Source of the DNA: Oligoflexia bacterium
Lineage (GTDB): Bacteria > Bdellovibrionota > UBA1018
Direction: 5' to 3'
Assembly (NCBI GenBank): GCA_903928955.1
Contig: CAIYTD010000048.1
Location: forward strand, 1-5,154
Length of the DNA stretch: 5,154 bases
The stretch's first letter is position 1, and every line of letters begins with the position of its first letter. The notes under the pieces are model-generated. The model searched no databases and was not told where the DNA came from. It saw nothing but the letters and a program-made list of their open reading frames with translations. A program made the translations under genes and the position numbers. This document shows positions 1 through 5,154 of the stretch, piece after piece.

Positions 1-177
1 ACAAAAATTCTACCTTTTAAACTAGAACCCTACCTCCAAGCACACTTCACAAAAGTTTCTGATCAAACCCGACAAATGGTAACGGAATGGATCGAAATAG
101 GTCAAAGCCATGGCCTGTCAGTAAAAAAATTGGAGCGCTTAGTTCCTGCGAGAGCCAAAGAGCCTGAGCAAGCTTAA
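1..177 (+). CDS. C-terminal end of a protein, possibly ketopantoate reductase family (partial)
   Basis: Frame 1 is open from the left edge to a TAA at 175-177, giving the last 58 residues of a protein whose start lies outside the window. The visible part contains YLQAHFTKVSDQTRQMV, then EWIEIGQSHGLSVKKLERLVP, and ends in a charged tail (ARAKEPEQA). The pattern HFTKV..QTR followed by an amphipathic helix and a G.s.GL....LE.L stretch resembles, from memory, the C-terminal helical domain of some ketopantoate reductase (ApbA/PanE, COG1893) relatives. In those proteins this domain helps bind the substrate, while the NADP-binding Rossmann fold is N-terminal. That Rossmann half is not visible here, so the family name is tentative, and calling it panE would be unjustified. 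The last 39 bases overlap the convergent BI-1 gene, with codons of the two genes exactly in register. Coding status is fairly secure because the translated segment is compositionally protein-like and intact. Confidence 0.6.
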   Translation, partial: TKILPFKLEPYLQAHFTKVSDQTRQMVTEWIEIGQSHGLSVKKLERLVPARAKEPEQA

Positions 178-864
178 AAAGAGATTAATAAAATTCAAAT
201 AAAGAGTAAGAGCTCCAAAAATTGCTCCTTTTGCCTGATTCTGTTCTGACCCTGAGCCAGCGTACTGACAAGCAAGAGCTCGAATTTGCTGAGCATTATA
301 AGCAGTTAATCCCGAAAAAACTAATACTCCTACTACAGCCATCCCCATACTCAAAGCATCGCTTTGGATCCATAAATTCACCAGACCCACTAAAATTAAA
401 CCCCAAACGCCCATTCCAACAAAGGATCCCATCCCAGTTAAATCTTTTCGAGTCACCGTTCCAAAAAAAGCAAGGCCACCAAACATTCCTGCAGAAATCA
501 AAAAAACTTGCCCAATAGAATTCATTGAATAAGTTAAAAAAATAATACTCAAAGTGACGCCATTTAAAGCGGAATAGCCAAGAAAACCCAGCATCGCAGC
601 TGAGGCTGATAATCGTGGCATCCATGCAGTCAGTGCCAAAACCAAACCGATTTCTGCAAACATCAGTAAATAAAAAACAATCTTATTTCCAAAAATGAAC
701 TGTAGGGCATTTGCAGACCCAGCGATTTCTAAACTGATCAACCCAGTCACCAAGAGACCAATAAACATCCATCCGTAAGTTCTGCTGACAAAACGTGAAA
801 TAACAAGTTGCTGAGACGAAACGGGAGACCCAGACCTGTTATAAATAGAATCCACTTGTTTCAT
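139..864 (-). CDS. Bax inhibitor-1 (BI-1)/YetJ-YccA family membrane protein
   Basis: This 241-residue protein is full length for the bacterial BI-1 (TMBIM/UPF0005) family, inner-membrane proteins whose characterised member BsYetJ is a pH-sensitive calcium leak channel. A short polar N-terminus (1-27) precedes membrane segments at about 29-48, 62-81, 87-112, 117-137, 144-166 and 170-191, and a final hydrophobic C-terminal segment at about 214-236. The C-terminal signature GALTLYLNFINLFLSLLRLFG is diagnostic. The two acidic positions that form the family's di-aspartyl pH sensor (D171 and D195 in BsYetJ, in the Y-D and LYLDFINLF contexts) are both asparagine here: N190 in LTAYNAQQI and N224 in LYLNFINLF. 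Both are AAT codons, so each is one base from Asp. The fold is probably intact but proton-regulated gating may be altered. The ATG at 864 is chosen for its strong Shine-Dalgarno. The gene lies 38 bp downstream of the epimerase and is probably cotranscribed with it. Its last 12 codons and stop overlap the convergent gene at the left edge. The physiological role in this organism is unknown. Confidence 0.93.
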   Translation of the reverse strand: MKQVDSIYNRSGSPVSSQQLVISRFVSRTYGWMFIGLLVTGLISLEIAGSANALQFIFGNKIVFYLLMFAEIGLVLALTAWMPRLSASAAMLGFLGYSALNGVTLSIIFLTYSMNSIGQVFLISAGMFGGLAFFGTVTRKDLTGMGSFVGMGVWGLILVGLVNLWIQSDALSMGMAVVGVLVFSGLTAYNAQQIRALACQYAGSGSEQNQAKGAIFGALTLYLNFINLFLSLLRLFGSRRN

Positions 865-872
865 ACTATTAC

Positions 873-878
873 CCTCCT
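873..878 (-). promoter_or_regulatory. Strong ribosome binding site for the BI-1 gene
   Basis: On the minus strand the sequence reads AGGAGG, an exact anti-16S match, eight bases before the ATG at 864-862. It is the best Shine-Dalgarno in the window and fixes this start. It suggests that BI-1 is translated independently and efficiently rather than by read-through from the epimerase, which stops 38 bp upstream. No convincing promoter or terminator hairpin is visible in that T-rich 38-bp gap. Confidence 0.85.
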
Positions 879-902
879 AGAAAATATCTAAAAAATGAAA
901 AA

Positions 903-1922
903 TTAACGAACCTCTCCTGTGCACTGGCGTTTTTGATGACTTGAGTTCACCTGCAAAAAACTGTCTCTATCTGCTCTCTCGAAGAGAAAAGGGTTACTTT
1001 CTAAGTACTGAATGGTTTTTTCAATCCCTTGGCGGATCGTTTTTTGAGGACTCCAACCTAACGCCCTAATCTTACTCGTTTCCAAAAAAATAAAAGGATT
1101 GTCTCCAATCCATCCTCGATCGCCACCTGAATACTCCATTACTGGAGAAAGTTTTAAATATTCAGTCATTGAACCAATCGAATCATTAACTTCAATAAAC
1201 TCATTTGTTCCTAGATTAAAAATATTTACCTTTTCCTGAGCTTTTTGAATCGCGATACAGATGGCATCCACACAATCCTGAACATAGAGATAAGACTTTT
1301 TCTGACGACCATTTCCCAAAACTTTTAAATGTTCCGGATGATCGCGAAGTTGGTGATAAAAATCAAAAACATGCCCATGAGTATATCTTTCTCCTAAAAT
1401 GGAGACAAAACGAAAAATCCAACTTCTAAACTCGAACCCCTCACAAAAAGCAGCAATCAAACCTTCTCCACCCAACTTTGAAGCGCCATATAAAGATGTT
1501 TGAACAGGAAAAGGAGCATTTTCTGGTGTAGGGATAACAGCTGCCTCTCCATAAATAGAGCCTGTCGACGAAAAAGCAATCTTTTTGACTCCACTGATCC
1601 TCATTGCTTCCAGTACATTAAAGGTGCCTAAAGTATTTTGTTCCAAGTCTCTTTTTGGATTTTGTGTTCCGAATCGAACATCTGCATTTGCAGCCAAGTG
1701 AAATACAAACTCAACTCCAGACATGACTTGCTGGAGAGCAACAGCATCCAAAATATCACCTTTTACAAGCTTAAACAATGGATTGCGCCGGGCTTCTATG
1801 AGAAATTCTTCTCGCCCCGTAGACAAATTATCATATGCTATCACATGATGTCCTAGGCTCAACATCCGATCTACTATGTGACTCCCAATAAAACCAGCTC
1901 CACCAGTAACTAAAATAACCAT
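903..1922 (-). CDS. NAD-dependent nucleotide-sugar epimerase/dehydratase (extended SDR, UDP-glucose 4-epimerase-like)
   Basis: The protein is 339 residues from the chosen ATG and is probably a cytoplasmic NAD(H)-dependent enzyme acting on a UDP- or other NDP-sugar. It opens directly with the Rossmann beta-strand and the glycine motif TGGAGFIGS (6-14). Next come the adenosine-ribose-binding acidic residue in YDNLSTG (D31), GDILD (D56), HLAANADVR (75-83), the catalytic-loop SSTGSIYG (118-125) and the YxxxK pair in YGASK (Y145, K149). The C-terminal half has THGHVFDF, LGNGRQKKSYLYVQD and GDRGWIGD (267-274), typical of a GalE-like subfamily of bacteria and archaea. The near-invariant Asn of extended SDRs (as in RYFNP of GalE) is replaced by Ser174 in RFVSILG. 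An in-frame GTG at 1946-1944 would add eight residues. It is rejected because the promoter -10 box abuts it, so it would lie upstream of the predicted transcript start. A weak GGGG ribosome site sits six bases before the ATG. The exact sugar is not predictable. The divergent glycosyltransferase suggests it supplies a donor for lipid or polysaccharide glycosylation. Confidence 0.88.
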   Translation of the reverse strand: MVILVTGGAGFIGSHIVDRMLSLGHHVIAYDNLSTGREEFLIEARRNPLFKLVKGDILDAVALQQVMSGVEFVFHLAANADVRFGTQNPKRDLEQNTLGTFNVLEAMRISGVKKIAFSSTGSIYGEAAVIPTPENAPFPVQTSLYGASKLGGEGLIAAFCEGFEFRSWIFRFVSILGERYTHGHVFDFYHQLRDHPEHLKVLGNGRQKKSYLYVQDCVDAICIAIQKAQEKVNIFNLGTNEFIEVNDSIGSMTEYLKLSPVMEYSGGDRGWIGDNPFIFLETSKIRALGWSPQKTIRQGIEKTIQYLESNPFLFERADRDSFLQVNSSHQKRQCTGEVR

Positions 1923-1946
1923 CGCATACCCCGATTCATCTGGCAC

Positions 1947-1974
1947 ATCATATAAAAGTTGATATCGAAGTCAA
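1947..1974 (-). promoter_or_regulatory. Sigma70-type promoter for the epimerase (and probably BI-1)
   Basis: On the minus strand a -35 box TTGACT (1974-1969) and a -10 box TATGAT (1952-1947) are separated by 16 bases, each matching the consensus at five of six positions. Transcription would start near 1940, leaving a short leader of about 18 bases before the ATG at 1922. The promoter occupies most of the 71-bp space between the divergent epimerase and glycosyltransferase starts, so RNA polymerase bound here would sit close to the 5' end of the glycosyltransferase gene. No operator-like palindrome is evident. No comparable + strand promoter was found. Confidence 0.65.
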
Positions 1975-1993
1975 TTTAAGAAAAGATGCACTC

Positions 1994-3244
1994 ATGGAAC
2001 TTTCACAGGGAGTGCGTGTTTTTTTGAGCATAACTGTCCTCATTGGAATTAGCCTACACTTCATTGGACTCGCAGGGTTACTTAGATTTAGATTAAGAAA
2101 AACTCCTAAAATCGAAGCTCAGCATCCTTTTCCAAGCGTTACCCTCATTAAGCCTTGTTATTCAAATATCGACAATGAAGAAATGAACTTCAAAGCCTTT
2201 TTCGAACAAGATTATCCTGGAAAAATACAAATACTATTCGTCGTCTCCCAAATCACGGACCCGATTGTTCCCATCATACAAAAGTTGATCGCCCTCTATC
2301 CAAAAATAGATGCTAACCTCATTATTTCCACTACCCGAAAGGCTTATTGGCTCAAAGTAGACGCCCTATATGACGCCCACCAAGTGGCCAAAAATGAGAT
2401 CATCATCTGGTCAGATTCGGATACTATTGTTCACTCTCATTACTTCCAAGAAATGGCTGCCACCCTCCAAGATCCTCAAATCGCTCTCGTCACGACACCT
2501 CAATACGATGCTCGAATCAATAACTTTGCAACAGCACTCAAAACCTTAGGAAATAACACAGATATTGCGTGCTACGTCATGATCTATGATCTATTGGTCA
2601 AAAATAAAAAAACAGCATTTGGCCACTCTTTAGGTTTCCGCAGGTCCGACTTTAAAGAATTCGAACAAGAAGCATGGAATACTTTAAATAACTCCTTTGC
2701 CGACGATCTTGTCATTCCTCAACTCTTTGCAATGCATGGGAAAAAAGTAGTTTTTAGAAATATTTACTGTCCAGTCCAATACTCCAGTAAAAGCTTCATT
2801 CAAATGATCCATCAACAAGAGAGGTTCTCACTCTGCCAAAAAATGGTGATTGGAAAATGGAAATTAACCGCAGGACTTATTCTGTCCCCCCAAATTTCTG
2901 CTACACTCCTCCTTTTTTTAGATCCATCGAATCCCCTAACTCTATCCCTTTTCGTAGCCACCCTCTGCACTCGCATCGGGCTATCTTTTCTATTTGAATC
3001 ACTCATCCTCAAATCCACAAAAATGAATATGCGTTATTTTTGGACAATTCCGCTTTGGGATCTTTTACGAATCTATCTCGTTTTTCATGCCTTCTTCCAA
3101 AATAAAGTAGAATATCACGATCGAAAATATCAGCTTTTTGAAAAACTCCGCATTCAGGAGATTCCGCCTACTCCGATTTCGGAAAATCCACATACTGAAT
3201 GGGTGAAACAGGAAAACGTTTCAACATCTGCTCACTCTCCTTAG
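1994..3244 (+). CDS. Membrane glycosyltransferase, ceramide glucosyltransferase/HpnI-like (GT21/GT2 type)
   Basis: The 416-residue protein has the architecture of GT21 enzymes, which transfer a sugar from an NDP-sugar to a membrane lipid such as ceramide, or an N-acetylhexosamine to a hopanoid lipid in HpnI. An N-terminal anchor (about 8-32) is followed by a cytosolic GT-A domain starting at PSVTLIKP (47-54). Then come the D1 region with D60 and FFEQDYP (69-75), the D2 metal site in IIIWSDSDTIV (D141, D143), the acceptor region FGHSLGFRRSDF (209-220), the D3 site FADDLVIPQLF (D237, D238) and the (Q/R)xxRW-type motif as QQERF (274-278), with Phe in place of Trp. Hydrophobic segments at about 291-309, 313-336 and 348-368 form the C-terminal membrane part, followed by the terminal family motif VEYHDRKYQLF. 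The ATG at 1994 is preceded only by a weak purine-rich site, and no other in-frame start exists upstream. The last 77 bases overlap the convergent START-like gene. The acceptor lipid and the sugar are unknown. Confidence 0.82.
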   Translation: MELSQGVRVFLSITVLIGISLHFIGLAGLLRFRLRKTPKIEAQHPFPSVTLIKPCYSNIDNEEMNFKAFFEQDYPGKIQILFVVSQITDPIVPIIQKLIALYPKIDANLIISTTRKAYWLKVDALYDAHQVAKNEIIIWSDSDTIVHSHYFQEMAATLQDPQIALVTTPQYDARINNFATALKTLGNNTDIACYVMIYDLLVKNKKTAFGHSLGFRRSDFKEFEQEAWNTLNNSFADDLVIPQLFAMHGKKVVFRNIYCPVQYSSKSFIQMIHQQERFSLCQKMVIGKWKLTAGLILSPQISATLLLFLDPSNPLTLSLFVATLCTRIGLSFLFESLILKSTKMNMRYFWTIPLWDLLRIYLVFHAFFQNKVEYHDRKYQLFEKLRIQEIPPTPISENPHTEWVKQENVSTSAHSP

Positions 3245-3983
3245 TAATCCTATCAATCGTCCAATCGAGATTCTCTGCCTTAAATTTAAGCGCAAGATCT
3301 CCTAGATAAGAACCTTGAATGCTTTCGCTCCAGATTTTACCTTCTGCCAAAGCACCTACAATACCCCAGCTCGCATCAAAAAAATCAAAACCTGAAAGTC
3401 GCGTCCACCTTCCCTCAGACTCTAAAACAATCAATCCATCTGAAAAATTCAATGAATTACCAGACTTGAGCTGGTATCGATAAATAATACGATTTTCTAC
3501 TGTCCTATCTATAATATAAATTTGCTCATATTTAATATTTGGAACGAAAAAAAAAGGAGAAAATCGTTCCCAAAAAACGGTCACTTTATCTCCATCTCGT
3601 TCGACTACTTTTACGGTTTTTAATTCTTGAAATATTTGGACATATCCCTCAAATTCACTAATCAAACGGGACACTACTGAAAGAGGAGCATGAATAACTA
3701 CTTCTTTCACTTGACCAATATAAGTACCTTTGCCGGGAGTTTTTATTCCTCTGATCCATACAGCTTTGTCGTATTCATGGAACCGAGGCAATACTTGCGG
3801 TGGCCAATGTCCTAATAATTGAGGAAGTTGAGAACTGTATTCACTTTGTTTCGCTTCTGGAATCCGTTCATGAATAGAATGAACAACTCCCGAGCTGACT
3901 AAGAATGCATGTGGCAATTCTGCATTTGCTTGCTGTACACCGTGCAACAACACGAAAAAAAGCTGAGTAACAACAGTGATCAT
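3168..3983 (-). CDS. Secreted START-like (SRPBCC/polyketide cyclase-type) protein, putative periplasmic lipid-binding
   Basis: The 271-residue protein begins with a hydrophobic signal sequence and an AxA cleavage site (QQANA-E, after residue 21), so it is predicted to be periplasmic. It contains no cysteine, so it is not a lipoprotein. Its n-region lacks Lys or Arg, which is unusual. After a linker of about 60 residues, a helix-grip START/SRPBCC-like domain spans about 88-240. Recognisable elements are EVVIHAPLSVVSRLISEFEGY (strand and helix with the F.gY..i pattern), VKVVERDGDKVTVFWE, the aromatic stretch FSPFFFVPNIKYEQ, IIYRYQLKSG, and the long C-terminal helix region from about 204. Such domains form a hydrophobic pocket for lipids, sterols or polyketides. 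The gene starts 20 bp after the RND exporter stop, with a good ribosome site in the gap, so the two are very likely one operon and may act together, for example as exporter and periplasmic carrier. No catalytic function can be assigned. The last 25 codons plus stop overlap the convergent glycosyltransferase. Confidence 0.7.
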   Translation of the reverse strand: MITVVTQLFFVLLHGVQQANAELPHAFLVSSGVVHSIHERIPEAKQSEYSSQLPQLLGHWPPQVLPRFHEYDKAVWIRGIKTPGKGTYIGQVKEVVIHAPLSVVSRLISEFEGYVQIFQELKTVKVVERDGDKVTVFWERFSPFFFVPNIKYEQIYIIDRTVENRIIYRYQLKSGNSLNFSDGLIVLESEGRWTRLSGFDFFDASWGIVGALAEGKIWSESIQGSYLGDLALKFKAENLDWTIDRITKESEQMLKRFPVSPIQYVDFPKSE

Positions 3984-3987
3984 CCAA

Positions 3988-3995
3988 CCTTCCTT
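3988..3995 (-). promoter_or_regulatory. Ribosome binding site for the START-like gene
   Basis: On the minus strand AAGGAAGG lies four bases before the ATG at 3983 (AAGGA core at seven bases). It sits entirely within the 20-bp gap after the RND exporter stop codon, which supports this start and coupled expression of the two genes. An in-frame TAA at 4028-4026 and no start codon between it and 3983 exclude a longer protein. Confidence 0.7.
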
Positions 3996-4003
3996 TCCAG
4001 GAA

Positions 4004-5154
4004 CTAAGATTTTAAAACAATTGCCTTACGCTTTTGCTCTCGATAACAAATGAATGCAGGAAGGGAGAATATTGCAGCCACCAAACAAGTCAACTCCCCA
4101 ATTACAGCAAGCTGCCCAAAGCTAACGAAGGCCTGATTGCCAGCAATCAGCAAAGAACTGTAACCCACTACTGTTGTAAAACTACTTAACATTACAGCCC
4201 CACCAGTATCTCGAATGACACGTAAAATACTTCCCGGACCTTCTTCTCGGTACCTTTGGAAAATATTCACTCCATAATCTACACCTATTCCAAATGTGAT
4301 TGGAAGGGCAATAAAATTTAAAAAATTAATCTTTATATGAAACCCAAAAATAATTCCAGCAAGCCAAATAACCCCAAAACTTAACGCAATGAGCACTAAC
4401 CCAATCGTTTTAATATTGTGAAATAACAAAACTACAAGAAAAACTACTGCCAAAAATGCAAAAAATGTAGCTTTTGGACCATCCTCTAAAATTGCCTCAA
4501 ACATATCATAACTAATTGGGAGATCCCCAGCCACAGGCGTACCCTTTGCAATTGAATCAGCAATGTGACGTCCTGTTTGAACAAATCTACCTATAGTGGT
4601 TGAATCATCCTTACTTTCAATTTTCTTATCTACCAAGACGATTCTACCAAGAACGCCATCAGTTTCCTTAAATTTGCTTAGAATCATAGGAGGCAAATCT
4701 AACTCATTAAATGGAATCAATGCTTGAGGACTCCGAAATTCTGAAGCAATTTTGCGCTGTTCCTCTGACAAAAGGCTCACTAGACGTGGAGGCAACATCC
4801 GTTGAATTTCCTGTATCACTTGAATTTTTTCTTTTTGAAAAACAGGAACAAAGTCATCTAAAGTTTGAACTGTCGTAATCGGACTGTTATTACCTTCTCG
4901 CTTTTTTTCATCTTTAAATGCCTGTGCTATTTTTCTCGAATTCTCTCGTTCCTTCGGCAAGATCACCATAGGTGAAAAGGAATGATGAAAAATGTCATCA
5001 ATATAGTGATAGAGGGCTCCGGAACCCCGCTCCATAGACCGTTTATCTCTTAATTTATTCAAATCCGTTTCAATGATTCCAAAATGATAATTTTTACATA
5101 CAACAATAGAGAGACACAGCATTAAAAGCGATGAAAACCAAATAAAAGTTGGAA
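4004..5154 (-). CDS. RND/MMPL-family exporter, C-terminal half (partial, start beyond right edge)
   Basis: The frame stays open to the right edge. The first complete codons read PTFIWFSSLL before the internal Met at 5122, so that Met lies inside a membrane helix and is not the true start. Visible here are one helix (TM7 of a 12-TM protein), a periplasmic domain of about 200 residues, and five further helices. Numbering from the internal Met: FETDL-like IIETDLNKLRD (16-26), the periplasmic domain to about 215, TM8 219-235, TM9 239-260, TM10 265-285 carrying GIGVDYGVNIFQRYREE (D282, Y283, the DY pair of the proton relay in MMPL transporters), TM11 308-327, TM12 331-360, and a basic tail. RND exporters use the proton gradient to move lipids, hopanoids or drugs from the inner membrane. 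The motif is the DY type, unlike the GVAF-type motif recalled for HpnN, so it is probably not the hopanoid exporter itself. It ends in TAG 20 bp before the START-like gene, with which it is probably cotranscribed. The substrate is unknown. Confidence 0.88.
   Translation of the reverse strand, partial: PTFIWFSSLLMLCLSIVVCKNYHFGIIETDLNKLRDKRSMERGSGALYHYIDDIFHHSFSPMVILPKERENSRKIAQAFKDEKKREGNNSPITTVQTLDDFVPVFQKEKIQVIQEIQRMLPPRLVSLLSEEQRKIASEFRSPQALIPFNELDLPPMILSKFKETDGVLGRIVLVDKKIESKDDSTTIGRFVQTGRHIADSIAKGTPVAGDLPISYDMFEAILEDGPKATFFAFLAVVFLVVLLFHNIKTIGLVLIALSFGVIWLAGIIFGFHIKINFLNFIALPITFGIGVDYGVNIFQRYREEGPGSILRVIRDTGGAVMLSSFTTVVGYSSLLIAGNQAFVSFGQLAVIGELTCLVAAIFSLPAFICYREQKRKAIVLKS

Noticed and set aside
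222..518. Open frame of 98 codons on the + strand
   Set aside because: It lies wholly antisense to the well-conserved BI-1 gene, has no ribosome site, and its translation looks like no protein family.
296..625. Open frame of 109 codons on the - strand
   Set aside because: It is an out-of-frame shadow inside BI-1, with an odd Trp/Phe/Cys-rich composition typical of a shifted frame.
1638..1856. Open frame of 72 codons on the + strand
   Set aside because: It is antisense to the Rossmann region of the epimerase, with no ribosome site or recognisable motif.
1951..1964. + strand promoter elements (TATAAA, TTGATA) for the glycosyltransferase
   Set aside because: TATAAA has no -35 partner at 16-18 bases, and a -10 for TTGATA would fall almost on the start codon with no match to consensus.
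2812..3018. Open frame of 68 codons on the - strand
   Set aside because: It is antisense to the membrane part of the glycosyltransferase, and its composition is that of a shadow frame.
3173..3184. Palindrome TCCGATTTCGGA as a terminator in the convergent overlap
   Set aside because: The stem is only four base pairs once a realistic loop is left, with no U-tract of useful length on either strand.
4004..5122. RND gene as a complete 372-residue protein or a truncated pseudogene
   Set aside because: The frame continues open past 5122 to the edge in the middle of a membrane helix, so it is simply cut by the window.
1994..5154. Hopanoid biosynthesis (hpn) cluster
   Set aside because: The GT is HpnI-like and an RND exporter is present, but the exporter has a DY motif unlike HpnN, the epimerase is not HpnA-like, and no other hpn gene is visible.

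Overview
The window is a gene-dense, roughly 40% G+C (judged by eye) bacterial chromosome segment with six protein-coding genes. Two of them run off the window edges. A periplasmic-type signal peptide, an RND/MMPL exporter and a lipid-type glycosyltransferase point to a Gram-negative (diderm) bacterium. The taxon cannot be fixed from the sequence; a deltaproteobacterial-like or marine lineage is only a guess. There are no RNA genes, mobile elements, CRISPR arrays or gene-free stretches over 300 bases.

Layout, left to right: (1) the 3' end of a + strand gene (1-177), possibly a ketopantoate-reductase-family protein. It overlaps tail to tail with (2) a Bax-inhibitor-1/YetJ-family membrane protein on the - strand (139-864). 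(3) Upstream of that, also on the - strand, is an extended-SDR nucleotide-sugar epimerase (903-1922), 38 bp from the BI-1 gene and probably cotranscribed with it from a good sigma70-type promoter at 1947-1974. (4) Divergent from the epimerase, on the + strand, is a membrane glycosyltransferase of the ceramide glucosyltransferase/HpnI type (1994-3244). It overlaps tail to tail by 77 bp with (5) a secreted START-like/SRPBCC protein on the - strand (3168-3983). (6) The C-terminal half of an RND/MMPL exporter lies 20 bp upstream of that on the - strand (4004 to the right edge).

As an inference, the middle and right of the window look like an envelope-glycolipid locus. The epimerase would supply a nucleotide sugar, the GT21-like enzyme would glycosylate a membrane lipid, and the RND exporter with its periplasmic START-like partner would move a lipid across the envelope. 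No single gene proves this. The most striking residue-level observation is in the BI-1 protein: both aspartates of the family's di-aspartyl pH sensor appear as asparagine.
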